Assembly: GCA_029975475.1 (NCBI GenBank)
Contig: JARKPB010000008.1
Span: 248,001 to 312,000, forward strand
Reading direction: 5' to 3'
DNA length: 64,000 nt
DNA from: Anaerolineaceae bacterium
GTDB taxonomy: Bacteria; Chloroflexota; Anaerolineae; Anaerolineales; Anaerolineaceae
Shown here: one piece after another, positions 1-9,183 of the stretch
Layout of the letters: each line of letters starts with the position of its first letter
Numbering within the stretch: position 1 is the stretch's first letter
Translations under genes and position numbers: made by a program
The notes under the pieces: generated by a model
Database searches by the model: none
The model's input: only the letters and a program-made list of their open reading frames with translations
Told to the model about the DNA's origin: nothing

Positions 1-912
1 AGTCTGCGCGATGAACCGGCGGCTCGAGCCTTAATAACCTTCGCCCGCCTGGCGCACCCGACATGGGGAAGCTGGCCTTCTCCCGAGGCTTTCCGCGCCA
101 TGCTCATCACCTTCCTGGAGGATTGTGATCTGCCGCGCGCTGACTTACTGACTCAAATTTGCTTTCCCAAAAAGCCGGGCGAGGGGATCCGATCCTTTGA
201 TCAGATCCAGCCTGCCATGCAAAACCGGATCACTTTCATGCTGGGCGAGCGTTACGAGCGCATGCGTTCCTGGCTGCAGACGTATCTGAATGAACCCGAG
301 GAGGAACTGGATGTATTCTTCAGCCGCCTGTTCGGCGAACTGCTTTCTCAGCCGGGGTATCGCCTGCACACGAACCTTGACTCTGCCGCGGTGACCGCGC
401 GCTTGATTGAATCCATTCAGAAGTTCCGCCGCGTCTACCAGGAAGTGGGCGGTTTCAGCGAACCTACCGGAAAAGCCTATATCCGCCTGATGGATGAAGG
501 GGTGCTTGCCGCCCAGTATTTGGAAGCGCCCGATCTGTCAGAATCCGCGGATGCCGTTTTGATCTCCCCGGCGTACACGTTCTTGATGTCCAACCGCTCC
601 GCCCGCGTGCAATTCTGGCTGGACAGCGGATCCCGCGGCTGGTTTGAGCGTCTCTATCAACCCCTGACCCATCCCTATATCCTCAGCCGGCGCTGGCAGC
701 CGGACATGCAGTGGACCTATCTGGAGGAAGATCGGGCCAACCGCGAGACGCTGGGCCGCGTGGTGCGCGGATTGCTGCGGCGTTGTTCAGAGCGGGTTTA
801 CATTGTCTCTCTGGAAGTGGATGAACAGGGCCGCGAAGAGCGCGGTCCGCTGCTGCGGGCTTCGCAGGCGGTTTTACGAAAACTGATCCAGGCGGAGGCA
901 GGCCGTGGTTAA
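1..912 (+). CDS. Unknown protein, 3' part, upstream of helicase and nuclease
   Basis: The frame is open from the first base of the window, so the N-terminus lies outside; 303 residues are visible. I do not recognise the family with certainty. The C-terminal part (about residues 180-290), with a 'SPAYTFLMSNRSARVQFWLD' stretch followed by Trp/Arg-rich segments, looks like the structural C-terminal region of inactivated helicase-type subunits that accompany RecB-like nucleases. This is an impression from pattern only. Its stop overlaps the start of the UvrD-type helicase by 8 bp, and a Fe-S nuclease follows, so the three genes form one operon. A role in DNA end processing or repair is inferred from these neighbours. 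Confidence 0.6.
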   Translation, partial: SLRDEPAARALITFARLAHPTWGSWPSPEAFRAMLITFLEDCDLPRADLLTQICFPKKPGEGIRSFDQIQPAMQNRITFMLGERYERMRSWLQTYLNEPEEELDVFFSRLFGELLSQPGYRLHTNLDSAAVTARLIESIQKFRRVYQEVGGFSEPTGKAYIRLMDEGVLAAQYLEAPDLSESADAVLISPAYTFLMSNRSARVQFWLDSGSRGWFERLYQPLTHPYILSRRWQPDMQWTYLEEDRANRETLGRVVRGLLRRCSERVYIVSLEVDEQGREERGPLLRASQAVLRKLIQAEAGRG

Positions 913-3145
913 CCTTCGTCCGCATCAACAGGAGGTTGTCAATTTCAGCGGTGGGCGAATGGGCGTCGCCGCCGTGCCGGGCAGCGGAAAAACCCAGACC
1001 CTGTCTTACCTGGCAGCCCGCCTGATCGCTGATGGTCTGCTGGAAGAAGACCAGGAAGTTTTAATCGTTACCCTGGTCAATTCAGCGGTGGATAATTTTT
1101 CCAAACGCATCAAGGGGTTCGTTCAGGACGCGGGGCTGCTGCCCGGTCTGGGGTACCGCGTACGAACGCTGCACGGGCTGGCGCATGACATCGTCAGAGA
1201 ACGCCCGGACGTGGTCGGGTTATCCGGGCAATTTACCATTCTGGATGAGGCGGAGAGCGAGCAAATCACGCGCACCATCGCCGCCAGCTGGCTCAAACAG
1301 CACCCCGGGCTGGTGCAGGCTTATGCGAAAGATGAGTACGCGCTCTCGTCCGCCAGCCGGCAGGCCTGGGAAAAACTGGCGGTGGAACTCGGCATCGCTT
1401 TTATCCGCCAGGCTAAAGATTTGCAGTTCACTCCCCAGCGCCTGCGCGAAGCGCTGGCGGAAGCTCAAGTGGACGATGATTTGCTAAATGCCTGTCTGGA
1501 TTTTTATCGGGATTATCAGCAGGCACTGGATTACCGGGGAGCCCTCGATTATGACGATTTGATTCGTCTGGCGCTGCGCATCCTGGAAATTGACCCGGAT
1601 TATTTGCGAGCCCTGCGCAGACGCTGGCCGTTTATTCTGGAGGATGAAGCTCAGGACAGCAGCCGGCTTCAGGAAGAAATCCTCCGCCTTCTGGTCGGGG
1701 AGACTGGCGGATGGGTCAGGGTGGGGGACCCCAACCAGGCGATTTATGAAACCTTTACCACTGCCAGCCCGGAATACCTGCTGCGTTTTTTGCGCGAGCC
1801 GGGGGTTGTTTCGCTGACCCTGCCGAATTCGGGGCGCTCGGCGAAGCGCATTATCGATTTAGCCAATACCTTGGTTGAATGGGCGCGGCGGTCAGGCGAC
1901 CTGCATCCTTCCCTTCACACTGCGCTGGCGCACACCTACATCGAACCAACCCCGACGGGTGACCCGCAGCCAAACCCGCCTGATCGTGAAAATAACGTGA
2001 TTTTATATCTGGGTCAACCTTTGTCTCCGGAAAAAGAATTAGATTTGCTGGTGAAATCAGCAAAACGGTTTGTGGAGGAACATCCTGACGAAACCTGCGC
2101 GATCCTGGCGGCCACCAATCAACGCGGGGCGAGTATCTACGCGGAATTAAAAAAAATGGGGGTTCCGGCGCGGGAATTACTGCGTTCAAGCCAGGATACC
2201 CGCGCCGCGGCCGGTATTTTGCTGGCGGTCTTACAGGCGTTGAACCAGCCCAATGACCCAAAAAAAGTTCAGCACGCATTTAAGGCGGTCTATTTCCGCG
2301 CCGAACGGGAAGACAGCGCTCAAGAATCATTGGAACTTGCTTATCAAACGCTGGGTAAATGCAGCCAGGTCGAAGATTTTCTGGTGCCGGTCCCTGGCAG
2401 GGACTGGCTGGCAGCCCTGCAGACAAACGGCCTGGAAGACGCAGCGGCGGCCTGGCTGGATTCGTTTCGACAGACGTTTATTCGCTGGCAGAACGCTGTC
2501 TTGCTGCCAGTGGACCAGCTGATTCTAACCATTGCCCAGGAGTTATTTAGCCTGCCGGCGGAACTGGCGGTTGCGCATAAAATCGCGCTCAGTCTGGAAA
2601 GACTGGCGCAAACTCATCCAGACTGGGGCCTGGCGCAGTTTATTCAGGAATTGATTGAGATTGAGGCGAGCCGGCGTAAGTTTAGCGGGTTAAGCGAGGA
2701 TGACACCGGCTTCGACCCGGATGCGCATCCGGGCGAAGTGGTGGTCGCGACGATGCACAAAGCCAAGGGATTGGAATGGGACAAAGTCTACCTCACCTCG
2801 GTAAACAACTATGACTTCCCATCGGGCAGCGATGAAGATTTCTATCAGTCCGAACGGTATATTATCCGCGATCGATTAAACCTGGAAGCAGAGGTAACCG
2901 CCCGCCTCAAAGCGCTGGCCGAGCATGATCTGGCTGGCTTGCATCTTGAAGAAGGAGCTGCTACCCGCGCGGCCAGGCTGAATGTGGCTGGAGAAAGACT
3001 GCGCCTGTTGTACGTCGGCATCACCCGCGCCCGCAAAGAACTGGTGATTACCAGCAACACCGGGAGAAACGGCAGCTGCCGCCCGGCACTGATATTTTCG
3101 GGATTAAAAAATGAATGGGAAAGGCGCAATGGAACTTCCTCGTAA
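905..3145 (+). CDS. UvrD/Rep-type superfamily 1 DNA helicase
   Basis: 746 aa ATP-dependent 3'-5' type helicase. Visible motifs: Walker A AVPGSGKT at residues 23-30, preceded by a Q-motif-like LRPHQ; motif II EDEAQDSS near 245; motif III GDPNQAIYETF near 275; ATMHKAKGLEWDKVYL near 615 (motif V region); and RLLYVGITRARKEL near 700 (motif VI). The start is GTG, with GGAGG at 894-898 six bases upstream, overlapping the previous stop by 8 bp. The downstream nuclease overlaps this gene's 3' end. The pairing of a UvrD helicase with a RecB-like Fe-S nuclease suggests an AddAB-like repair unit or a defence helicase-nuclease; the sequence does not decide between them. Confidence 0.93.
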   Translation: MVNLRPHQQEVVNFSGGRMGVAAVPGSGKTQTLSYLAARLIADGLLEEDQEVLIVTLVNSAVDNFSKRIKGFVQDAGLLPGLGYRVRTLHGLAHDIVRERPDVVGLSGQFTILDEAESEQITRTIAASWLKQHPGLVQAYAKDEYALSSASRQAWEKLAVELGIAFIRQAKDLQFTPQRLREALAEAQVDDDLLNACLDFYRDYQQALDYRGALDYDDLIRLALRILEIDPDYLRALRRRWPFILEDEAQDSSRLQEEILRLLVGETGGWVRVGDPNQAIYETFTTASPEYLLRFLREPGVVSLTLPNSGRSAKRIIDLANTLVEWARRSGDLHPSLHTALAHTYIEPTPTGDPQPNPPDRENNVILYLGQPLSPEKELDLLVKSAKRFVEEHPDETCAILAATNQRGASIYAELKKMGVPARELLRSSQDTRAAAGILLAVLQALNQPNDPKKVQHAFKAVYFRAEREDSAQESLELAYQTLGKCSQVEDFLVPVPGRDWLAALQTNGLEDAAAAWLDSFRQTFIRWQNAVLLPVDQLILTIAQELFSLPAELAVAHKIALSLERLAQTHPDWGLAQFIQELIEIEASRRKFSGLSEDDTGFDPDAHPGEVVVATMHKAKGLEWDKVYLTSVNNYDFPSGSDEDFYQSERYIIRDRLNLEAEVTARLKALAEHDLAGLHLEEGAATRAARLNVAGERLRLLYVGITRARKELVITSNTGRNGSCRPALIFSGLKNEWERRNGTSS

Positions 3146-3959
3146 TTTTCGGTTTTCTCAAAACAACCTGCAGGATTATCTGGAATGTCCCCAGCGTTTC
3201 TTGCTGCGTCATGTGCGCCGCCTGGTCTGGCCGGCTGAAGAAAGCCGCCCGGTTCTGGAACAGGAAGCCCGTCTGGAACTTGGCATGCGCTTCCATCAAC
3301 TGGCTCAGCAGGCCGCTGCGGGCGTCCCGGCTGACTTGCTTTCCAGCCAGGTGGGCGGTGTTGAACCGCTGGGTGAATGGTGGAATCATCTGAACCAGTC
3401 CGGGGTGCTGCGAAACGGCGTTCGTCATTGGGCGGAACACGCCCTCACTGCGGTCTGGAAAGGTTATTCTTTTTTCGCGGTCTACGATCTGGTCAGCGCG
3501 GCGGAAGACGGCAGCTTTACCATCTATGACTGGAAGACCGCCGAGCGGCGCCCGCGCCGCGATGCTCTGGAGAGGCGCGTGCAGACTCGTCTGTACCGGT
3601 TTCTGTTTTGCCTGGCTGGCAGCTCCTTAAATAACGGACGGGCTGTACGTGCCGATCAGGTGCGCATGATTTACTGGTTTCCAAATTTTCCTGACGCGCC
3701 AGAAATATTTGACTATGACCTCGAAAAGCAGGCCGCTGACGGACTTTTTCTCGAGGAACTGATTGCTGAAATTGCCAGCCGCGAGGAAGTTGAATTTTAT
3801 AAAACAGTGGATGAATCTCGCTGCCGGTACTGCGTCTATCGTTCTTTCTGCGACCGCGGTCTGAGCGCAGGCGATCTGACCGCTGCGGATGAACCCGGCG
3901 AAGCGGAAGATCCGGATTTTTCTCTGGATTTTGAGCAGGTCGCCGAAATTGCCTTTTAA
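3129..3959 (+). CDS. PD-(D/E)XK nuclease with predicted 4Fe-4S cluster (RecB/Cas4/AddB-like)
   Basis: 276 aa. Seen: the opening 'FSQNNLQDYLECPQRF' with the lone N-terminal Cys, a nuclease core in which an Asp-containing strand (YDLVSA) is followed by 'YDWKTAERRP' (the D-x-K of PD-(D/E)XK), and a C-terminal Cys cluster CRYC-VYRSF-C. One N-terminal plus three C-terminal Cys is the known Fe-S layout of AddB, Cas4 and Dna2 nucleases. Two in-frame ATGs exist, at 3111 and 3129; I prefer 3129 because GGGAAAGG (3117-3124) precedes it. It overlaps the helicase gene by 17 bp. No cas genes are nearby, so a repair-type nuclease partner of the helicase is the favoured reading. Confidence 0.88.
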   Translation: MELPRNFRFSQNNLQDYLECPQRFLLRHVRRLVWPAEESRPVLEQEARLELGMRFHQLAQQAAAGVPADLLSSQVGGVEPLGEWWNHLNQSGVLRNGVRHWAEHALTAVWKGYSFFAVYDLVSAAEDGSFTIYDWKTAERRPRRDALERRVQTRLYRFLFCLAGSSLNNGRAVRADQVRMIYWFPNFPDAPEIFDYDLEKQAADGLFLEELIAEIASREEVEFYKTVDESRCRYCVYRSFCDRGLSAGDLTAADEPGEAEDPDFSLDFEQVAEIAF

Positions 3960-3991
3960 TCATCCTGCCCGGGCAGCGGTCGTTTCAATTG

Positions 3992-3997
3992 TATAAT
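3992..3997 (+). promoter_or_regulatory. -10 element 8 nt before a start codon
   Basis: TATAAT lies 8 nt upstream of ATG 4006. No convincing -35 is seen and there is no usable Shine-Dalgarno. The implied transcript starts at or within 1-2 bases of the ATG. Confidence 0.6.
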
Positions 3998-4005
3998 TCG
4001 GAAGC

Positions 4006-5508
4006 ATGAAGATTCACATCCTGCATCTGGAAGGACATGACGATCTGGCGGCTGCACGGGACAAGCTGAGTTTCAGTCATGCGCCGGTGACGCTGGTGGT
4101 CTGGCCCAGGCGCGGCAGGGTGTTGACCACCCGCCTGGAGCTGCTGCGTTTTGCCCGGTCGGCCGGGGAAGCCGGTACGCGGCTGATCTTTGTGACCCAT
4201 GATGAAGAAGTCCGCGAGCTGGCTGCGGATCTGGGTATTCCCGCGTTTTCAGACCTCGAAAGCGCGCGCCGCGTCCTTCCTGCCAGCCGTCGCATCTTGC
4301 CGCGCCGTTTTCGAGCTGCCCTGCTCGGTTATCAGGGATTGATTGAGCAGCGCAGGCAAATCCCAGCGCGAGATATATTTGTGGTGAAATCTCCCTGGTT
4401 AAGAGCGCTGATCTTCGCCGCTGCTGTATTTGCCATTCTGGTCATCGCCGCCCTGTTCATTCCCTCCGCCCGGGTTGTGTTGCCCATGCGAACTTCCTAC
4501 CAAAATTTGACCATTGAACTGCAGGCTTCTCCGGAATTTTCCACCCCGCAATTAAGCGGCGCGATTCCGGCGCACCCGGTGGTGGTGGTGGTCGAAGGTC
4601 AGGATGAGATCAAATCCCGGGGTGAAATTTTTGTGGCTGAAACATATGCCAGCGCGGAGATCGAGTTCACGAACCTGACCACCGGCGCGCTTGAGCTGCC
4701 GGCTGGCACAGTGGTTCGCACGCTGGATGACCCGCCTGTGCGGTTTTCAACCTTATACCCCGCGAAACTGGAAGCGCCCCTGAACAGTAAAGTCCGCGTT
4801 CCGGCGCGCGCCCTTGAACCGGGCAGCTCGGGCAATGTCCCCGCTGGAAGTCTGGTGGCCGTGGAAGGCGCGCAGGGGGCGCGGGTGCGGGCGACCAACC
4901 TGAGCGCGGCCAGCGGCGGCGGCGATCGGGCGTATCCCGCGCCGGGGAAAGAGGATTACGCGATTTTGAAAGCCAGGCTCCAGGCAGTTCTGGATAAAAG
5001 CGCCTTGAAAAATTTGCGGGAAACCCTCAAACCGGGCGAGATTCTTCTTGAGACCACGCTTCAAAAGAGCCGTCTGATCAAAGAGGATTTTTTCCCGGCT
5101 GAAGGCGAACCGGCGGATGTGCTGCGCCTGATCCTGCAGACCGAGTACACCGCCTGGGCTGTCTGGCAGCAAGACATTGAAGCAGTCGGCCGGATGGCGC
5201 TGGACGCGGTTCTTCCTGCGGGGAGCGCGGCGCTGGCGGACACCTTTGGCGTCATTCCGCTGGAAACAGCGCGCTGGACGGATGACGGCCAGCCCGCTCG
5301 CTGGAAGGTGTTTGTCAGCCGCACGATCCGGACGGATGTCTCTGAAGATCGGATCAATCAGGCATTGCTGGGAAAAACTGTCCCGCAGGCGCAGGCTTAT
5401 TTGAGCGGGCTGCCTGTAGCGGGGGCGCCGAAGATCGTGATGCAGCCTTCCTGGTGGTTTTGGCTGCCGGTATTACCATTTCGGGTCGCCGTGGAGGAGC
5501 AGCCGTGA
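4006..5508 (+). CDS. Baseplate J/gp47-like single-pass membrane protein
   Basis: 500 aa. An N-terminal soluble domain of about 125 residues ends in a positively charged stretch, followed by one clear transmembrane segment (about residues 132-152, Ala/Ile/Leu-rich) and a large extracytoplasmic part. The part after the membrane ('EIEFTNLTTGALELPAGTVV', a small beta domain, then 'GSSGNVPAG') resembles the baseplate assembly J/gp47 fold that is often annotated in Chloroflexi envelope proteins. No sheath, tube or other phage-tail gene is near, so this is not evidence for a contractile system. It is first in an operon with ruvX, mltG and ppgK. Function unknown; an envelope role is inferred. Confidence 0.6.
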   Translation: MKIHILHLEGHDDLAAARDKLSFSHAPVTLVVWPRRGRVLTTRLELLRFARSAGEAGTRLIFVTHDEEVRELAADLGIPAFSDLESARRVLPASRRILPRRFRAALLGYQGLIEQRRQIPARDIFVVKSPWLRALIFAAAVFAILVIAALFIPSARVVLPMRTSYQNLTIELQASPEFSTPQLSGAIPAHPVVVVVEGQDEIKSRGEIFVAETYASAEIEFTNLTTGALELPAGTVVRTLDDPPVRFSTLYPAKLEAPLNSKVRVPARALEPGSSGNVPAGSLVAVEGAQGARVRATNLSAASGGGDRAYPAPGKEDYAILKARLQAVLDKSALKNLRETLKPGEILLETTLQKSRLIKEDFFPAEGEPADVLRLILQTEYTAWAVWQQDIEAVGRMALDAVLPAGSAALADTFGVIPLETARWTDDGQPARWKVFVSRTIRTDVSEDRINQALLGKTVPQAQAYLSGLPVAGAPKIVMQPSWWFWLPVLPFRVAVEEQP

Positions 5509-5942
5509 GCCGGTCGGGTAGAATCCTGGCAGTTGACCCGGGAGGGAAACGGATCGGCCTGGCGGTGAGCGATGAAAGCGGGACGATCGCCCGACCGCTG
5601 CGCGTGATCTCGCATCTGAGCCGGAAAGAAGATGCGCTGGAGATTTTGCGCATAGCCGAAGAAGTTGGAGCGAAGGCTGTGGTGGTCGGGGTGGCGAGCG
5701 GCGGGGAGGGAGAAGAAACCCCGGCATCCCGGCACGCCGCCAGTCTGGCGAATGAAATCAGACAGGCGGGCAGGATGCCGGTCATTTTGTGGGATGAGAG
5801 CGAGAGCACCCAGCAGGCGCGTCAGGTTGTCCGCGATCTCGGGCTGTCCCGCAAACGCCGATCCGGTCACCAGGATGATCGGGCCGCCGCGCTGATCCTG
5901 CAATCTTATCTGGACTCATATACTCAAGATGGAGTTCAATGA
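5505..5942 (+). CDS. ruvX: RuvX/YqgF-type Holliday junction resolvase-like nuclease
   Basis: 145 aa RNase H-fold protein. In E. coli this family matures the 5' end of 16S rRNA; resolvase activity has been proposed. Seen: ILAVDPGGKRIGLAVSD at the N-terminus (first catalytic Asp), a middle region with VVVGV, a Glu-containing 'LWDESEST' segment, and 'SGHQDDRAAALILQSYLDS' at the C-terminus with the D-x2-A-A signature. The start is GTG 5505, overlapping the previous stop as GTGA; GGAGGAG at 5493-5499 gives ideal spacing and excludes the longer frame beginning at 5454. It overlaps mltG by 4 bp (ATGA). Confidence 0.92.
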   Translation: MSRSGRILAVDPGGKRIGLAVSDESGTIARPLRVISHLSRKEDALEILRIAEEVGAKAVVVGVASGGEGEETPASRHAASLANEIRQAGRMPVILWDESESTQQARQVVRDLGLSRKRRSGHQDDRAAALILQSYLDSYTQDGVQ

Positions 5943-7084
5943 AACAAACCTCGTCCAGGAGTTGTCTGCTTCAGGTTTTGCTGCTGCTTTTTATTGGTCT
6001 GGTCGGCGCGGTTCTGGTAGCCGCGGTGTGGGCCGGGCTCAGCCTGCCGTCTATGGCTGAAGAAATATACGGCCCGGCCGCGCCATCGCTCTCCTTTGTT
6101 CAGCGGATTTCCTATTCTGCCAGATTGCTGCTGTCTCAAGATAAACTGCTTCAGCCCTCACAGGTAGAGTCTTCTCCTCAGTTGTTCCGGGTAGAACCCG
6201 GCGAAGCGGTAAACACCATCGCTTTTCGCCTCGAGCAAGCCCGATTAATCCCGGATGCGGTTAGTTTTCGCGACCTGCTGATATTTAAAGGTTGGGATAC
6301 TGCCATACAAAGCGGCGATTTCTCGCTTTCGGCGTCCATGTCTGCTTTCGAGATCGCGCGAACCATTCAAGACGCTTCCAGCGCGCTGGTGCGTTTTTCT
6401 ATTTACCCTGGCTGGCGGGCAGAAGAAATCGCCGCGGCGTTACCGCTTTCCGGTATGCAAATTGACCCGCAAGCTTTTCTTGACCTGGTGCGCAATCCCT
6501 CCCGTCTGGCCCTGCCGGAAAGTTTGAAGGATCTGGATTCGCTGGAAGGCTTCCTTTTCCCCGACACCTACAGTCTGCCGCGCAAAATCAGCGCCGAGGA
6601 TCTGATCATGATCTTGGTGCGCCGTTTTGATCAGCAGGTGACCGCCGATTTGAGAGAACAGTATCAACGGCGCGGACTGACCCTGCAGCAGGCGGTTACC
6701 CTGGCCTCGATCGTCGAACGTGAAGCTGTGGTCAAGGATGAAGAAGCCATGATCGCTTCCGTGTTTTATAACCGCCTGGCGGCTGGCATGCGTCTGGAAA
6801 GTGATCCCACCACGCAGTACGCGCTGGGTTACAGCGATGCCTGGGGAAGCTGGTGGAAAACCGGGTTAACCCTTGGCGATTTACGCATCGATTCTCCGTA
6901 TAATACATATGTGGTAAGCGGCTTACCGCCAGCGCCGATCAGCAATCCCGGGCTTTCCGCGCTGCAGGCGGTTGCTTATCCAGCCGAGTCGCCCTATTAT
7001 TTTTTCCGCGCAGCCTGTGATGGATCCGGCCGACACAATTTTTCAAGAACTTATGAGGAGCACTTGAATTATGCCTGCCCGTAA
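5939..7084 (+). CDS. mltG: Endolytic murein transglycosylase MltG
   Basis: 381 aa inner-membrane enzyme that cleaves nascent glycan strands and helps set their length. Seen: an N-terminal membrane anchor (about residues 11-35), a LysM-like segment ([16 protein letters not shown]), then the YceG catalytic domain with [18 protein letters not shown] (catalytic Glu near 260), '[16 protein letters not shown]' and SPYNTY. The C-terminus '[23 protein letters not shown]' region is diagnostic. GGAG at 5931-5934 precedes the ATG, which overlaps the ruvX stop. ruvX-mltG adjacency is common in bacteria. Confidence 0.95.
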   Translation: MKQTSSRSCLLQVLLLLFIGLVGAVLVAAVWAGLSLPSMAEEIYGPAAPSLSFVQRISYSARLLLSQDKLLQPSQVESSPQLFRVEPGEAVNTIAFRLEQARLIPDAVSFRDLLIFKGWDTAIQSGDFSLSASMSAFEIARTIQDASSALVRFSIYPGWRAEEIAAALPLSGMQIDPQAFLDLVRNPSRLALPESLKDLDSLEGFLFPDTYSLPRKISAEDLIMILVRRFDQQVTADLREQYQRRGLTLQQAVTLASIVEREAVVKDEEAMIASVFYNRLAAGMRLESDPTTQYALGYSDAWGSWWKTGLTLGDLRIDSPYNTYVVSGLPPAPISNPGLSALQAVAYPAESPYYFFRAACDGSGRHNFSRTYEEHLNYACP

Positions 7085-7853
7085 AACCCTGATTGATGAC
7101 ACCCGTCCGGTTTTAGGGATTGACATTGGCGGTTCGGGGATTAAAGGGGCCCTGGTGGACACCGCCAGCGGCGAACTTCTTTCGGAGCGCATCCGGCTGG
7201 CGACTCCCGAAGGCGCGAGGCCCGAGGATGTAGCCGAAGTTGTCGCCGACCTGGTCAGGAAATTAAATTACTCCGGTCCGATTGGGTGCGGTTTTCCGGC
7301 CGTCGTGTTGAACGGCATTGTGATGACCGCCGCCAATGTTCACGAAACCTGGGTAGGGAAGGATATCAATCAACTGCTTGGCGCTGCTACCGGGCAGCCG
7401 GTTTATGCATTAAATGACGCCGATGCGGCCGGCATGGCTGAAATGCGCTTCGGAGTTGGGCGCCTTCAATCAAAGGGAGTCATCATCATGCTGACCATCG
7501 GCACGGGGATCGGTTCGGCGATCTTTGTGGATGGTAAACTGGTTCCCAATACCGAATTTGGGCACATGGAAATCCGCGGCAAGGACGCCGAGAAGCGGGC
7601 TTCAGACGCGGCCCGAAAACGCAAAGACCTGTCCTGGAAAGAATGGGCGGAAAGATTTTCCGAGTTTTTGAACCGGCTGGAATGGTTATTCTGGCCCGAT
7701 TTGTTTATCCTGGGCGGCGGGATCAGCAAGGAAACCGACAAATATCTGCACTACCTGAAAGTCCGGACAAAAATCGTCCCGGCAGAACTGGAAAATCAGG
7801 CCGGGATCGTCGGCGCGGCTCTGTACGCCGCGGCGCAGGTGCATCTGGATTAG
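7071..7853 (+). CDS. ppgK: Polyphosphate glucokinase (ROK family)
   Basis: 260 aa. Transfers phosphate from polyphosphate (or ATP) to glucose, giving glucose 6-phosphate. Seen: phosphate-binding loop '[15 protein letters not shown]', [15 protein letters not shown] with the catalytic Asp, [14 protein letters not shown], and the polyphosphate-glucokinase-type segment [19 protein letters not shown] in place of the usual ROK Cys-rich zinc motif. The late '[10 protein letters not shown]' also fits. It overlaps mltG by 14 bp; GAGGAG at 7055-7060 is the ribosome site. It ends 1 bp from the convergent rimO stop, so no terminator fits between. The sugar ABC transporter near 60 kb could supply substrate, but this is only inference. 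Confidence 0.92.
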   Translation: MPARKTLIDDTRPVLGIDIGGSGIKGALVDTASGELLSERIRLATPEGARPEDVAEVVADLVRKLNYSGPIGCGFPAVVLNGIVMTAANVHETWVGKDINQLLGAATGQPVYALNDADAAGMAEMRFGVGRLQSKGVIIMLTIGTGIGSAIFVDGKLVPNTEFGHMEIRGKDAEKRASDAARKRKDLSWKEWAERFSEFLNRLEWLFWPDLFILGGGISKETDKYLHYLKVRTKIVPAELENQAGIVGAALYAAAQVHLD

Positions 7854-7854
7854 A

Positions 7855-9183
7855 TCAGGACAGCAAATCGGCGGTCAGGTCGTGGGGAAGCGCGCCGCTG
7901 ATCGACACTTTGACGAGCTGGCCGGTTTTTGCCAGCCCGCTCACGAAAACCAGCCCGTCAATTTCAGGCGCGTCGCGGTAAGAGCGTCCAATACTGATGC
8001 CGCCCTGGCTGCCTTCAATCAATACCTCCAGGTGTTTACCGATCAAAGCCTGGTTGCGTTCCAGCGATATCTCCTCTTGCAGCGCCATCAACGTTTTCAA
8101 ACGCTCTTCTTTAACCTCCGCAGGGATTGGATCCCCCAGGGGTTCAGAGCTGGTTCCTGGCTCGAAAGAAAATGTGAATGCGCCGGCGCGGTCGAACCGA
8201 ATTTCTTTCATAAAATCCAGTAAGGTCGCGAACTCGTTTTCTGTTTCACCCGGATATCCGACAATAAATGTGGATCTCAAGGCAAGATCCGGGATGGCAG
8301 AGCGCATTTTTGTCAACGTACTGCGCACCCAGTCCATGTTGGCCGGCCGCCGCATGCGTTTAAGCGTCTCTGGGTGGGCGTGCTGCAGCGGCATATCCAG
8401 ATAAGGCAGGATCTGCCGGCTGGATGCCATGACGTCAATCAAGCGGTCTGTGACATATCCCGGGAAGGCGTACAAGATGCGGATCCAGGGTAAATCCGGA
8501 ACCTCCTGAACCATCCGTTCCAGCAGGACAGCCAGCCCGTCTTTGATTCCCAGGTCATAACCGTAATCGGTGGTGTCCTGCGCGATCAGCACCAGTTCCA
8601 TGACGCCCATATCGCGCAGGATGCGCGCCTCGCGCAGGATGGTTTCCATGGGGCGCGATACGGTTGTGCCTTTTATCAACGGAATGGCGCAAAAAGCGCA
8701 GGGCCGCCGGCAGCCGTCCGCAATTTTCAGGTAAGCGCTGCCGCCCGCCCGCGCCGCCCGCAGGGTCCCGTGTTCGTCTAATCCGATGGTGGCGGCATCC
8801 GGCAGATGGTACCGCGGTTTACCCGGCTCTTTCCGCAATCCGTCAACCAGGTCGAGGATGTCCATCCAGCGGCGGGTGCCGAGGATACCGTCAATCCCGG
8901 GGACCTGTTCCACCACTTCCAGTCGGTACCGTTCGGTTAAACATCCGGCAGCGATCAATTTTTGACCGCCCTTTTTCTTTCGGGAAAGTTTTCTTAAGAC
9001 TTCAATTGACTCGTCCCGGGCGGGTTTGATAAAACCGCAGGTGTTCACGATCAGGTAACTGGCTTCTGAGGGGCGGCCAACCGGCGTGTAACCGGCCTCA
9101 ATCAACAGCGAGGCCATGGACTGGGAATCGACGGTGTTTTTGGCGCATCCCAGTGATTCAAGATAAAAGGTCTTCTCTTTCAT
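7855..9183 (-). CDS. rimO: Ribosomal protein uS12 methylthiotransferase RimO
   Basis: 442 aa radical-SAM enzyme that adds a methylthio group to an Asp of ribosomal protein S12. Seen: N-terminal MTTase domain with three cluster Cys (LGCAKN, VNTCGF, AAGCLTE), the radical-SAM motif CRRPCAFC near residue 156, downstream TTDYGYDLG and MPLQHAHPETLKRMRRP, and a C-terminal TRAM domain. MiaB would have different spacing around the SAM motif. The ATG overlaps the stop of the RodZ-like gene (ATGA), indicating translational coupling. rimO beside a rodZ/ymfM-type gene is also seen in Firmicutes. Confidence 0.95.
   Translation of the reverse strand: MKEKTFYLESLGCAKNTVDSQSMASLLIEAGYTPVGRPSEASYLIVNTCGFIKPARDESIEVLRKLSRKKKGGQKLIAAGCLTERYRLEVVEQVPGIDGILGTRRWMDILDLVDGLRKEPGKPRYHLPDAATIGLDEHGTLRAARAGGSAYLKIADGCRRPCAFCAIPLIKGTTVSRPMETILREARILRDMGVMELVLIAQDTTDYGYDLGIKDGLAVLLERMVQEVPDLPWIRILYAFPGYVTDRLIDVMASSRQILPYLDMPLQHAHPETLKRMRRPANMDWVRSTLTKMRSAIPDLALRSTFIVGYPGETENEFATLLDFMKEIRFDRAGAFTFSFEPGTSSEPLGDPIPAEVKEERLKTLMALQEEISLERNQALIGKHLEVLIEGSQGGISIGRSYRDAPEIDGLVFVSGLAKTGQLVKVSISGALPHDLTADLLS

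Noticed and set aside
3129-3959. CRISPR-associated Cas4
   Set aside because: No repeat array or other cas gene in the window; operon partner is a UvrD helicase.
4006-5508. Phage tail or contractile injection system because of the baseplate-J-like gene
   Set aside because: A single gene with a membrane anchor among cell-wall and housekeeping genes; no sheath, tube, spike or AAA gene nearby.
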